The position numbers and the translations under genes were made by a program. A stretch of DNA of 26,524 bases, taken from contig NW_026570624.1 in assembly GCF_019649055.1 (NCBI RefSeq), positions 1-26,524 of the forward strand. The letters run 5' to 3'. This document shows, one piece after another, positions 1 to 10,878 of the stretch. Origin of the DNA: Paramacrobiotus metropolitanus (Eukaryota; Tardigrada; Eutardigrada; Parachela; Macrobiotidae). Every line of letters begins with the position of its first letter. Positions within the stretch are counted from its first letter, which is position 1. Under the pieces are notes generated by a model, which saw nothing but the letters and a program-made list of their open reading frames with translations, was not told the origin of the DNA and did no database searches.

Positions 1-269
1 TTAGCAACATAGTCGCTCTGGATGCAAGACTGCACGTTAAAATAGATGCAGATAACCGAAATGCTAAATCCGGCAAGCAGCCGATGAAGCGCTGAAAGAT
101 CAGTTGACTGTAATATGGTACATACTACAGTACACGCAGCACATACTACAGTAGTGATAGAATTAGCCTCCGCAGCTCAGTGCATTTTAACGATGTTCCA
201 TATGAATCACAGCATTTGTTTCTCATAGTCAATCGCATTTTGAACGAAGCGAAACTGCGAAACGGCACG

Positions 270-1390
270 GGCACCATGTACCTGCAGGATTATGGGCGTG
301 GCCCCTCCTCTATGGGGTATCCGTCACTGATTTTCCGCCGGACACTGAGATCATTCGAGGCCCAGAAGGTGGCACTCTGCTCATTCCCTGCAACAACAGC
401 CACAACACCAACAAGCAGGTGCGTATGGGGCATATATAGACTTTCAATATCGACCAGTTTGTTTTGTTTTGATTCAAGATTCAGGGCGCATTTACAAAGC
501 GTCTTGCCGGAAGGTCTAATAAGTGATGACGGCAGCAATTCCGCAGTAATTCGACATGCCGCAACTTCATTAAGAAGAGTAATTTATAGAATTTTACCTA
601 CTAGAAGCTTATTTAGCGTAGTCTTCGAGTCCAAAACCGGCTTGGTCTGTTGCATCTTGTCGTTAAACTCAAGCTTATTTGCAAACATTATCGATATTTT
701 ACAGGTGTCCCACATTGCGATTCCGCCGGCATTCACATACAACGGAATTCTGGTCGCTGTTCCCGCGGACGGCATAAACAAGGAACCGCACAATGAAGTG
801 AATTATTGCTGCAACTGTACGAAAGAATTCATTGCCGCCACTGCCGGAACCGTCAGATACCACGCCGGTGGCTTGTGCCCGAGTACGATTTGGTAACTGG
901 TGCGTTTTCCATCGCGTTAGAGAACTTCTCCTACGTCTACACCGGTCTGTACGAGTGCTTGCATTCCAACGGCAGCCAGCTCGTTGTGACGCATCGCTAT
1001 TGGGTCAGCGCGACCCTCTTCCGCCACAACGTTTTAATCCGCCCATGAAGAGCGTCACCGTGCATTACGGCCATCCAGCGGCAATGGTCTGCCCGGTGCG
1101 CTTCATTCTCCCCGGTACCTCATGACCCGCTTTTGTGGCGTAAGGGAAGCCTGCTCTTACTGGCCCAGTCAGTCCCGGAGATGAAGTGAGATCACTTCGC
1201 CGTTTGGTTTTAAGGAGAATTTAAGCTCGGTGTGAGTGAACCCTGTCTGTGCAATGCGACGATGAGTTTCTACAGCGTTACATACGAAGACGCCGGTCTT
1301 TACGAGTGCTGGTTTCGCATTAACGATCGTCTGGACGAATGGATTGCGCAAGAAGCTTACTTGCGTGATTTGAGCCGCCAACATGGATAA
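270..1390 (+). pseudogene. Immunoglobulin-like two-domain protein gene, frame-broken
   Basis: Two immunoglobulin-like domains can be read in pieces. The first exon reads VSVTDFPPDTEIIRGPEGG then TLLIPCNNS and ends at a strong donor (CAG|GTGCGT, GT at 419-420). An acceptor TTTTACAG ends at 704, and the next exon continues in phase 0. The second half of domain 1 (WLVPEYDLVTGAFSIALENF followed by SYVYTGLYEC, near 868-960) lies in another frame. Domain 2 reads MKSVTVHYGHPAAMVCPV, then PLLWRKGSLLLL, then SVTYEDAGLYECWFRIND, and stops at 1388-1390. The D/Y-x-G-x-Y-x-C motif and preceding Cys are the Ig signature. In-frame stops near 1123, 1186 and 1234 separate the pieces, so no single splice pattern I can see rebuilds it. 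Such proteins are usually secreted or membrane receptors, but I see no clear signal peptide or membrane segment. It is either a pseudogene or sequence with indel errors. Confidence 0.55.
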
Positions 1391-2420
1391 GCAAGCGGTT
1401 TGGCAGCGGCGTACTGGCTTTTATGGGCAGTTTTATTTTTTACTCTGGAATAATCTGGGATATTTGTTAGAACTGTGTTTTTTTCTTCTCACGAATACGC
1501 AGAGCTTTATTTTTCAAAAAATGTGATAGAACGCGCTTCGGTTGATGATATTTCAGCTACCTTCCATTGACTTTTTCCTGTATGAAATGTATTACGCCGT
1601 ACCGATCTACATAGCTCGTGTATCGTCCTAATACATGATAACTAGTAGACCCCGCGCAAACTGCGCGGAATAAATCAGTGATAGATTAAAATGCAGAGAA
1701 ATATATAAGCTCATCGTTGTTCGTGACATCTAAGATACGTACGTTGTCAAATTCAGATATATTCTACGCTCCGTTGGATTCATTCATGCTTAGAAATTTA
1801 AAAATTTAGCATAATTTAAAATAAGGTGCTGCTACTGTACTCGTAGTCGTAGCTGGGTTCACTGTTTTACCGAAGATTCTATATTGATCTTTCCGTGTTA
1901 ACATTTCCCGTTCGGTGCACTGCAGAAAAAAACCGCAATAAACTTCAAAACTTGCCGTTAATATAGTATGTGCTGTTTTATAGAATTCCTTTGAGTTTTT
2001 TCTTTATCAGTCTGCTATTCTTTGGTTGTAAAATATTGCCCGTTATGTATTAGAATTTTGGCCAGCCAGTGCGTACACTTATCAAGTCATTAGCATACTT
2101 CCAGTCATGGGTTTTTTAAATTTCGGTTTGTCCGGTAACAATGCCCAGATCGCAGTCACTCACGACGCAGTGTCTGATTGTGTCTCGCTTATTACATTCT
2201 TATACTCGTACATATGAGTCCTATCTGTATTGCTGCTCCGCAAGCTCCTAGCGCCGAGCTTAGGGTCACCTGCGGCTTCGCCTTCTGTTACAATAGCGTC
2301 GTTACACAACAACGTCGTGAATAATAATTTAAATTAACTAATTAATTAATTCATAATAATCATTTAATTTCACAGCAGCGTCGTGAATAATTCGCACTTC
2401 CGCTACTTAGCACCACATTC
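1391..2420. other. Non-coding stretch, no gene seen
   Basis: This stretch is AT-rich and stop-dense in all frames. I see no domain-like peptide, tRNA-like cloverleaf or clear repeat. It may hold 3' flanking sequence of the Ig-like unit. Confidence 0.6.
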
Positions 2421-2737
2421 TAATACAACCGCGTAAAATCCATACTACGGTGCCACCGTACTACGGTGGCACCGTAGTATTCAGCACCGGTTGTACGGTA
2501 GGCAAGTGATAACGGCACGCGCAGCCGCCCTTGGAGGCGCTACAATAAAGAAGCTCGAACAACTGCGAAGGACAGCTACTAATACAACCGCGTAAAATCC
2601 ATACTACGGTGCCACCGTACTACGGTGGCACCGTAGTATGGATCTAATTTCAGTTATTGGTAGGCAAGTGATAACGGCACGCAGCCGCCCTTGGAGCTAC
2701 AATAAAGAAGCTCGAACAACTGCGAAGGACAGCTACT
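2421..2737. repeat. 159-bp tandem duplication with a perfect hairpin in each copy
   Basis: Two head-to-tail copies, about 2421-2579 and 2580-2737, both start TAATACAACCGCGTAAAATC and end GAACAACTGCGAAGGACAGC plus TAC. Each contains a hairpin whose arms are ATACTACGGTGCCACCGTA and its exact reverse complement, separated by one C (2442-2480 and 2601-2639). In the second copy the pairing extends by ATCC/GGAT to 2597-2643. The copies differ just 3' of the hairpin (TCAGCACCGG versus GGATCTAATT) and by small indels (GCACGCGCAGCC versus GCACGCAGCC; GGAGGCGCTAC versus GGAGCTAC). Short open frames that overlap here (for example 2638-2868) are repeat sequence rather than genes. Confidence 0.9.
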
Positions 2738-4214
2738 TGAAAAACTGGGTTTGCACTTTGCAGCTATTCCGTACTCGCGGACTGCTTTGCCTGATCTTTC
2801 TGACTTCTTCAGCTCTAACTGTCTTGCAAACAAAATTTCTGTTAAAAATATATAAACCACGGCTATAAGGTGATACATGTCATTACATAAGCACCCATTC
2901 GAAGAAGAGCTTGAATAACGGCGTTTCAGCTGTCGACTCAAGACAGTGGTGGGGTGGTCGATTTAGCAGTGGTGGGTTCCTCACTTTCCCATAGACTTTG
3001 TATGTTAACTTTTCTTAAACTCTTCTTTTAAACTTTACATTTTTCTCAAAACTGATTCTTGTCGCGCCATCTGCAAACCTGGCGCTATCGAAATATATAG
3101 ACACCCAGTTTCGTTAAGTGTGTCGCTCAGAAAAGGGAGCTTTGTATGGAATTCGCTAAGGCTTATTTTATTAATATATAGAGATGTGAAAAAAAATCCA
3201 TTTTAAACAAATTCGTCAAAAATTTTGCTTGTGGAGTGGTATCTGTACTGTACTTTCATAGTTTCTTGGATGAATCCACGCTTGAATAATGTGACTGTGG
3301 CTGTACAAGTACAGCCTGCTGCCTGCACCGATTGATATTAGTATTCAAGTAACGCGTTCATTGCAGTCTCACATAATTAACAAAGTAAACAAAATACACA
3401 GTCTGGACGTCTGGGTTGTACAGCTAATGCGGCAGTCACAATTGGGGGAGAATGTACAGAAACTGGGGAAAATGTGCGGACGCCGATCATGATTCGGTGT
3501 CTCTCGTGCAATAGTCGAATCATACGGTATGATCCTCGATTACTCGCTCGAATCATACCGTATGATCCAAGAAACCCGGCTCCGCATTATCACAGTGATA
3601 ACGGGAATTCGGGATAGTACTGGGATATGCCGAATGATACTGTAACTTGGTATAGAGGTAATAGGTGTAATTCAGAATCGTATACAAGATACGGTCACAC
3701 CGTCATGCCTAATGGCAGAAATATAAACTGAAGTACCGAGTACGCACTGTTTACAGAAATGCTATAATTACCTGCTCTTCAGCGACGCAGCCGGCTAATA
3801 TAAACTGTGTTAAATCAGCTGACAGCCTGACGTTGTTGCCGCATCGATATGATATTCCGAAATGTTTGTGTAAACACTAAACACCGGCAGAATCAAAAAT
3901 AAAATTCAATGGATCAGTTTGATGCGGAAAGTGTGTTCATCTGGCACTTCCAGTTTGGACCTGCAATTAAATAATATTATAGAGATGGGCTAACTACATT
4001 AGTCGACTAATTAACGGTTAACTTCGGTTGACCTGGTTAAAAGCAGAAACAAAGTTGAAAGTTCAGCAGAATTTGGCGAATAAACAAACAGCCAGAAGAT
4101 TTTTAGCAAAATAACTTTTCAATTGAATCAATTTTACTTACTAAAATTGCTAGGTCATGGAATCTGCGTAATATAGTACTGTACTGTACAATATCGATAT
4201 ACGATTACCGATAC
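2738..4214. other. Non-coding stretch with a doubled palindrome
   Basis: No gene is supported. At 3515-3535 and 3548-3568 the near-palindrome TCGAATCATACGGTATGATC occurs twice, with one central base changed (ACGG versus ACCG), so the two copies are also near-perfect reverse complements of each other over 15 bases. The rest shows no structure I can interpret. Confidence 0.6.
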
Positions 4215-4247
4215 GAGGACAGGCTTAGTATTCGTGAATCGTGATCA

Positions 4248-4434
4248 CCTAAGAGAGCGTTTCCAAATTACGTCACCTAAAAAATGGCCATTTTTCACCC
4301 TTCCCTCTCCTATTGTCACGAAAAACGCGCTCAAATCCCCTTTTTTCACGTACTCCCCCTTTCGTTTTTTACACCTGTCATAAATTTTTAAGACCCCCAG
4401 ACCCGGTGACGTAATTTGGAAATACTCCCTAAAA
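4248..4434. repeat. Inner inverted-repeat element of about 187 bp
   Basis: Arms of 18 perfect bases (4260-4277 and 4405-4422) extend imperfectly outward, TAAGAGAGCGTTTCC pairing with the complement of GGAAATACTCCCTAA. The core is rich in C/T runs. It is probably a separate small MITE lying within the larger 4215-4643 element. Confidence 0.55.
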
Positions 4435-4483
4435 CACTAGCGAGAATTCGCGATCAGCGTGCCCCGGTTGTGCAGAACAGTCA

Positions 4484-4571
4484 GTCACCAGCCAGCCACC
4501 AGGAGAAGGCAGTCCAGTCCAATGGCTGTGTGAGTGTCACTGGACTGCCTTCGCTGTGGCTGGCTGGTGAC
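4484..4571. repeat. Long hairpin
   Basis: GTCACCAGCCAGCCAC (4484-4499) and GAAGGCAGTCCAGT (4505-4518) pair perfectly and in order with 4556-4571 and 4539-4552, leaving a loop of about 20 bases. The stem has GTCACC at its base and a small internal mismatch. Confidence 0.85.
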
Positions 4572-4643
4572 AACTGTTTCAATTCCTAACAATGATAATA
4601 TTCTCGCTAGTTTTAAATGATCACGAATACTAAGCCTGTCCTC

Positions 4644-7150
4644 TTACATTATTATGGCGATTTTATGGTAACATTAAGCTAAGAGATGAAAACAAGGGGG
4701 TAGTTTACAAACAAGGAGGATAGTTTACGCAGCCTTTTTGAGAACGGGAATGCTTCGGCTCTAGATTCGGCGCATTGACATAGATCCATTTCTTCAGTTC
4801 GAAAAATAATTTATTATCATACAACCACACTTACTACCGGCACTCTTAACAGTGTTTACGTGAAACCGCAAAACTGTGTGTCGGGTGAGTGACTATCGAA
4901 AACCGGCATGTGATACACAAGTGTGCATGTCGGTTCATTCAAATCACTTTCACGCCGACTGATAACGCCTGGGAAATAACATCCTTATCTAAAGCAGCAC
5001 GAAAGCTGTCTTGATAGAACATACCGGTATTTCTTTCAGAAGCCACAAAAACTGATATCAGCTGACAAACATTTGTCGACAAAGAACTTCTCCAGTACTT
5101 AAATTCCCGCTCTGTAAACAGTCAAAATATGCAGGTTTTGCATATAGTATTATTCCATTGTTTCCACTGTAAAGAGGCGCAAACTCATGCATCTTTAGTT
5201 TTACTGTGAAAAATAAATAAGATTATCGTTCCAGGTTCAGTACACTTTTTCTAACGGGTGGCATGACCGTGCAGTCATGAATCAGCTGTAACATTAATTA
5301 TTGCAGACAAATGAGATATCCACAAAAGACCTCAGTTTGCCACCTTGCACCTTAAACTGCATGGCGCTGAATTGTTTGAATCAACGACGATTGCTAAAGG
5401 TGGTTGAACAAAAAACTGGTGCGTTGCCGTTTGCAGATTCGGTGTTACAAACGTTACTACAAAGTTTAATTATTACACCGACTATTCCTTTACGGAAAGC
5501 ATTGGCGCACAGATTCCTGTTCTAACAAGTTAATATTAGAAAGGTCATGTATTAGTATGCATATGAAGCTATGCTATAATTAAAACTTTAAAAGCGCAAC
5601 TTTCCATTTGCGTGTACGTGCAGCTATACTGTACGTTGTGACCCTGTATAATTTGTGCCCCTTGAAAATTAGGATTTTATTCTTATGAGGTAGTTTAATG
5701 AAGTATTTATTCGTAATAAGTGACTAGAAAATGATAAAATTCGTCCTTGAAATGAGCATGTCGAAGCTTTTTCGGACCCTTTTCACATTATGATTCCCGG
5801 CTTGGGCACGAGAGACAGGGTATCCTCAGTTCTAACATAGTTGTTGCACATGACAAATACTTGACAAAATTACTAATGACTACTGTTGTTGTACACAACA
5901 TTAATGTACTGTGTACATGATCGCGAGATTAACACAAAATTAGCAACTTAGTCTTCTAATGTGGAACAACGCACGAAATTCCATAACTTTAGTGTCCGGT
6001 ACGTAGATCCATATTGTCGAAGTGTGGGAATGCGAAAACGTCGAATTAAGTATAATTATGCATAAACCGCAAATTACGTGGCTTTTGTTCATACTTTCTA
6101 GCACTCTAGCCAGAAGCGTAACGATAATACTGTATATTTTGTTGTTCATTTTCCCGTATAGTAGTGGCAGCACACTCAACTAAAATCATTACTAATTAGA
6201 TAGTAGATACTACTATTAAATTGTCAACCTTCGCTTAGTTATGCACACAACATTGCTATTTACATGCAGCGGTTAAGAGAAGACATTGTTATCATATTTT
6301 TCTTATTGCAAGCGCGCACGTACGCGTACTTTACTGATGCGTAAACAGCATCTCATCAGTATGTCACAAATTCACACAGTCGCGCCGCAACGGCTGCGAA
6401 GTGCGAATACCATGCGCTTTTCCATTGACCGCGGGAAATTTATCAGGTACTGTCCTTAATTTTTTAGTCGAACGCAATCTTCATACCGCGCTGCACCACT
6501 AAATCTGGTTTGACTGCCTTAGTTAATCTGACTTGCTTTCCTTGAAAGTCCTTCCTAATAATACGAGTATTATAATTACCGGCAGACGGCAGCTAACGTA
6601 TAAAAGACTACCGTAACTTATGGATAACTTCATCCAGCTCAATTTGTCTTTAAGGTTTTGAATGGTGGTGCATACGGTACCACAGCCTTATCTTAATACA
6701 GATACTGGTACTTCTACAGTTCTACTGTATTTATCTCTTGCTTTGAGATGTAGTGTTCATGCTGGTAACACTTTTTTATCGAGCATGTTGGCATATTGTT
6801 GTGGCATGTCATTTTAGAAGTTAGAACTTTAGGCGTACGGCCAACAACAGACGCGGCGAATCACGCATATGGTACAATACAAGCCAGTTACATATTGAGC
6901 ATGTAAAGATACAGGTGGTGTGCAGTAAGCGCGAGTTAGCGCTTGAACAATTAGCCCTGCATTACAATTGTCGCAATGGCAAACTTGTCCGCGGTTACCT
7001 TTGTCCCTTTCTATACTGTACTGTACAGTTCGCCCCTAATCCGCTAAGCGATTGTAATAATTTTTATTAATTTTGGCATGCATCAGCCATGCCACATGGT
7101 TGTACCGTAACGTTGCTGCCACTAGCGCATGAGCAGTAGGGTGACGTGCA
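4644..7150. other. Long non-coding stretch, no gene seen
   Basis: About 2.5 kb, AT-rich and stop-dense. The longest open frames (5301-5525 + and 5940-6179 -) have no recognisable domain and look like chance. No rRNA, tRNA or coding domain was recognised. Distal regulatory DNA cannot be excluded. Confidence 0.55.
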
Positions 7151-7223
7151 TTTGAGTGTTGACACTAATAACAGTTGACAGTAATTATATTATTGTCAAC
7201 TGTTATTAGTGTCAACATTCAAA
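7151..7223. repeat. 73-bp inverted repeat just upstream of retroelement 1
   Basis: Arm 7151-7180 (TTTGAGTGTTGACACTAATA plus ten bases) pairs with 7194-7223 with one mismatch in 30. The loop is the 13 bases GTAATTATATTAT. It ends about 220 bases before the zinc-finger start of element 1, so it may mark that element's 5' boundary or be a small foldback transposon beside it. Confidence 0.85.
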
Positions 7224-7443
7224 TTAAAGCCCTTTTTCCTTTTAAATTGATCCTTCCTTTTTCCTCCCTACTGATTTATTTTGGATTTCCTGGGAGAACG
7301 CATGCTTTTGCTGTTGATTACCGTTGAGTCCGTTTCGATGGCTCTCGGTAAACAGGGTACGTCGTTGCCTGTTTGCGCGTTCTCGATCGCATTTGTGGGT
7401 TCCTTTTCTGGCTTTGGCAGCTGTTTTTAGGCCGATTGGGATC

Positions 7444-10335
7444 ATGGTTTTCAAGTGCGACCTGTGTCCTAAAGTGTGCAAATCAGCCCACGGTCTAACT
7501 GCGCACCGCGACTCAGCAGTATGCAAGAAGGCTCAACGCAAAGCTCTCCGTCTCGGACCATCAGTAGCCTCTCAGCCTGCAGCTGGCTCCTCTCACTCTA
7601 CTCCCCAGCTCCAGTGCCTTTTCCTGCCACCACAGCCAACAATTCGGCGGGAGCAGCACCCTCCGCCTCCTACGCAAAGAACGTTTCAACCTTCGAAGAG
7701 CGGGTTCTACGCCGCATCCCGCACGGAGCGCGACCCGCTGCCAGAATCTCTCTGCAAAAGGCGCTGCAGCAAATTGCGACTAAGAACGATAGCAAATCCT
7801 GGCTGAAACTGTTTGCCTTTGCGCCGTCAGCGCTTCGTCTACCTGCCAAGACAAAGTCCGAACGTACGAGCTCCTTGGCTACTGCGGTCAAAAAGAATCT
7901 GGATTTATACGACCGCGACGTAGAGGTCCCTCGGTCACAGCCTCCTCGAACCAAGAAAAAATGGAGCTCCGACGAAGACGTGGCCCGTCGCGTTGGTCAG
8001 AAAATCGACGACGGTTCCGTCTCCGGGGCTATGCGTGTCGTGATGTCCACGGATTCAATCGCGGTTATCACCCCGGAAACTCTGAAAGAGCTCAGGGCTA
8101 AACACCCTGAAAGCAGCCTTCCGTGCGTTACTCCTCCTGCAGCTGACTCGCCACCAGCGCCACCTGTAAGCGCCGCGGATGTATTCTCTGCCATCCACAG
8201 CTTTCCTCGGGGATCTGCCGGTGGACCGGACGGTTTGCGCCCGCAGCATCTCCTAGACATTGTAGGGTCGAAAATGGACGCTCACAGCGGTCAATTCTGC
8301 GAAACTGTGGCATCCGTCCTCGACATTGTTCTCACCGGTGAAGTTCCTGCCGATATTCGTCCTGCATTTTCGGCGGAGCTGCTGGCTCTGCGGAAGAAGG
8401 ATGGCGGCCTGCGCTATAGCGGTTGGCATGACGTTGCGCCGTCTGTTGGCAAAGATCGTTTGCACTAGCGTAGCCGAGCGGGCGACCGCCATACTTTCGC
8501 CAAAGCAACTTGGCTTCAACGTGCGTGGTGGAGCTGAAGCCATAGTCCACGGTACCAGACTCTTTCTCAACGCATCACCAGACACAGCTAAAGCGCTCGT
8601 GAAGGTAGATTTTCGGAACGCGTTCAATACAGTGTCTAGAGAAGTGGTACTCAACGCTGTGAAATCTCATTTCCCGGAATACTACGCCTTTTTCCACTCA
8701 GCTTATGGATACCACTCATCACTGTTTGTCGACGATCACATTCTTTCTTCTGAAACTGGGTGCAGCAGGGTGATCCGCTGGGACCGTTACTGTTTTGCCT
8801 TGTTTTGCACGCGATTATTGCCACACTGGACTCCAGTTCAACTCCTGGTACCTCGATGATGGGACTCTGGGCGGCCTTCCGGAAACGTGTTGGAAAATTT
8901 CACACGAATAGTCGAACGCGCGCGGGCTGTTGGTTTGGAAATAAACATTGCCAGTGCAGTTGTACGTTACAGGCGGGACCGAATGTTTGGGAGGCTGTTA
9001 ATGATTTCCTCGCGACATCCGGGTATTCGTATTATGTCGTTCTAGTCTGACACTGCTCGGAGTTCCTGTTTTAGACGAAGCGATCGCTCCGATGTTTGCA
9101 GAGAAAGCGGCGGCTTTAACTGTTGTATCCGAGATGCAGCTACTTCCTCGTCACCATGCCCTATACTTATTGAGACATTGCTTGTGCGCCTAAGATCATT
9201 TACATGTTAAGGTGCTGCAATGCCTGGAAGTATCCGCATCAACTGTACAAGATCGATGAAGTTTTACGTTCTTGCTTCTTGCTGTGCAATGTCCGAACCA
9301 ATCACGATGCTTATCCGAGCTGGCGGCAAGCAAGCTTACCGGTTAGCAGAGGTGGTATTGGTATACGTCGGTCGGAAGAATTAGCGCTCCCGGCTTATCT
9401 GGCCTCGATTCATTCCGTAACCGGCTTAGTATCCTTGCTGCTTCCCGAACGACCGGCGGTGGATGTCACTGAAGCTCAGGAGATGTGGAAGGCGAAAGCT
9501 CGCCAAGCTGAATTGCCCGAACTTGGCTTTCGCAAATTGCAAAAAACTTGGGATCTACCTTTGTGTAACACGTCTCTGTCCAGTCCACTTGAGTTGTTTC
9601 ACGACGACGAGATCAACAAAGCCCGCCTTCTTGCCCAGTCAACGCCGGAAGCTGGTGTCTGGCTCAACGCGCTGCCCCGCTCATTAACCTACTTGACGAT
9701 GATACGCTCAAAATCTCTGTCGGACTGAGACTTGGTGCTGTGATCTGTGATCCGCATGAATGTATGAAGTGCCACAAACCAGTTGATGGACAAGCGCATC
9801 ACGGCCTATCGTGCCTTTTTTTCGGCTGGCAGGCATCCGCGCCATGGTGCTCTCAACAGTATTGTATGCCGCGCCTTCGTCTCGGCTGGCATCCCAGCTA
9901 AACTTGAACCACGCGGCACCTCTCACGAGTGAACGACGTCCGGATGGTTGTACAACCTTCGCGTGGAAAGGGAATGTGCCTGGCGTGGGATGTCACATGC
10001 GTCGATACTGTCGCTGCTTCCCATGTCAAGTCCACTTCGACAAATGCGGAGCGGCCGCTATTCTGGCGGAAGAAAAGAAGTCAAGAACGTACTTGTATTT
10101 GAACGGCAGATACATTTTCGCCCCGATAGCTTTCGAAACAATGGGGTCGTGGGGACCATCGGCTATCGCCCTTATCAAGGAGCTAGGAAAGCTCCTGCGG
10201 GACCACACAGGAGAAAAACGCTCGCATGAATTCCTCCGACAGCGACTTTCTCTGGAGATACAACGGGGCAATGCGGCGTCAGTCATGGGTACAATGGGGG
10301 AAGCGGAAAAGTTAAATGAACTCTGGATGCTATAA
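7444..10335 (+). pseudogene. Reverse transcriptase/endonuclease polyprotein of element 1, multiply frameshifted
   Basis: From the ATG at 7444 the protein opens with a zinc finger, MVFKCDLCPKVC then HGLTAHRDSAVC (C-x2-C-x12-H-x5-C). It changes frame near 7600 and runs to GSAGGPDGLRPQHL. RT blocks follow in different frames: IAVGMTLRRLLAKI, LVKVDFRNAFNTVSREV, VQQGDPLGPLLF (8760) and the catalytic WYLDDG (about 8847). The thumb/linker follows (SLPVSRGGIGIRRSEELALP), then the knuckle CMKCHKPVDGQAHHGLSC (9761-9813), and the endonuclease RPDG (9937-9948) with LAWDVTCVDT (to about 10009). The tail ends KLNELWML at 10335. At least ten frame changes separate blocks that align well with element 2, so the copy is dead or misassembled. 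Block order and conserved residues make the family assignment firm; the exact clade (R2, NeSL, Utopia and others) is not certain. Confidence 0.82.
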
Positions 10336-10402
10336 AGTGTAGCTTTTTCGCTTGCTCTCAATGTTTTTTTTTACTGGCTCTTTTTGTGTTTCGGTTTTCA
10401 TC

Positions 10403-10408
10403 AATAAA
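10403..10408 (+). terminator. Polyadenylation signal of element 1
   Basis: AATAAA about 70 bases after the last stop of element 1, preceded by T-rich sequence. Confidence 0.5.
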
Positions 10409-10530
10409 GATTGTTAGATCCGATTACGTAACTAGGATCAATGCCATAAGGTCACGCCTGGCGCGCTGCTGGATCCATGTAGAGGCTTTTGATGCAGTTT
10501 GTTTCTCTTAGTGATTACCTGTAGTATTCG

Positions 10531-10695
10531 TGATTCATAGTAACATATCTGTACAATGCTCCGTAAAATAACAATGAGCTTGCGCAATCGCTGATTCATG
10601 GTATACATACAATGTCCGTAAAATATGAGCTCGCGCAGCAAAGCTGATTCATAGTAACATACAATGCTCAATAAAATAACAATGAGCTTGCGCAG
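10531..10695. repeat. Three-copy tandem repeat between the two retroelements
   Basis: Three diverged copies begin with TGATTCATAG or TGATTCATGG, at 10531, 10592 and 10645, and carry ACAATGCTCCGTAAAATAAC and GAGCTTGCGCA with small indels. Units are about 51-61 bp. The position, 3' of element 1 and 5' of element 2, allows it to be a 3' tail of the first element or a 5' repeat of the second. Confidence 0.8.
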
Positions 10696-10878
10696 GTAGA
10701 AACTATTTAAAATGATTCAAAATTAAAACAGTAAAGACAACTTGCATTGATGTATTTGCCTGTTTTTTTTATATAGACTTTTTTTGATACATACTTCTAG
10801 TATAGACTTTTTTGGTTTAGTTTATTTCGCGTCAAATTTCCCGACGCGTTAACAGAAGCTACTCTCTGTTAACACTGA

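Larger units (their letters stand above)
4215..4643. mobile_element. Nested foldback (MITE-like) element with 23-bp terminal inverted repeats
   Basis: The ends are perfect inverted repeats: GAGGACAGGCTTAGTATTCG (plus TGA) at 4215-4237 and its reverse complement at 4621-4643. Inside lie further inverted repeats: TTTCCAAATTACGTCACC at 4260-4277 against 4405-4422, with weaker pairing outward to about 4248 and 4434; CTAGCGAGAAT at 4438-4448 against 4600-4610; and a long hairpin at 4484-4571. No transposase is present, so it would be non-autonomous. I could not see a convincing target-site duplication in the flanks. Terminal inverted repeats around an AT-rich core without coding capacity are the usual structure of MITEs and foldback elements. 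Confidence 0.75.
7224..10435 (+). mobile_element. Non-LTR retrotransposon 1, R2/NeSL-like with restriction-like endonuclease (degenerate)
   Basis: The element has the order seen in RLE-type LINEs: N-terminal zinc finger, reverse transcriptase with the DD catalytic pair, a CCHC knuckle, then an endonuclease with RPDG and a downstream WD. A polyadenylation signal AATAAA lies at 10403-10408, after the last coding piece (stop near 10335). No LTRs flank it. The 5' boundary is my estimate, set just after the inverted repeat at 7151-7223. No target-site duplication was identified. R2-class elements cut their target with this endonuclease and prime reverse transcription there; the present copy cannot do so as sequenced because its reading frame is broken many times. 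Confidence 0.8.

Noticed and set aside
3515-3568. Repeated palindromic GAATCATACGGTATGATC as a possible CRISPR-like or operator array
   Set aside because: Only two copies with a 12-base spacer; eukaryotic context; better explained as a small inverted repeat.
5301-5525. 74-codon plus-strand frame
   Set aside because: No domain and no splice context, in an otherwise stop-dense AT-rich region; chance length.
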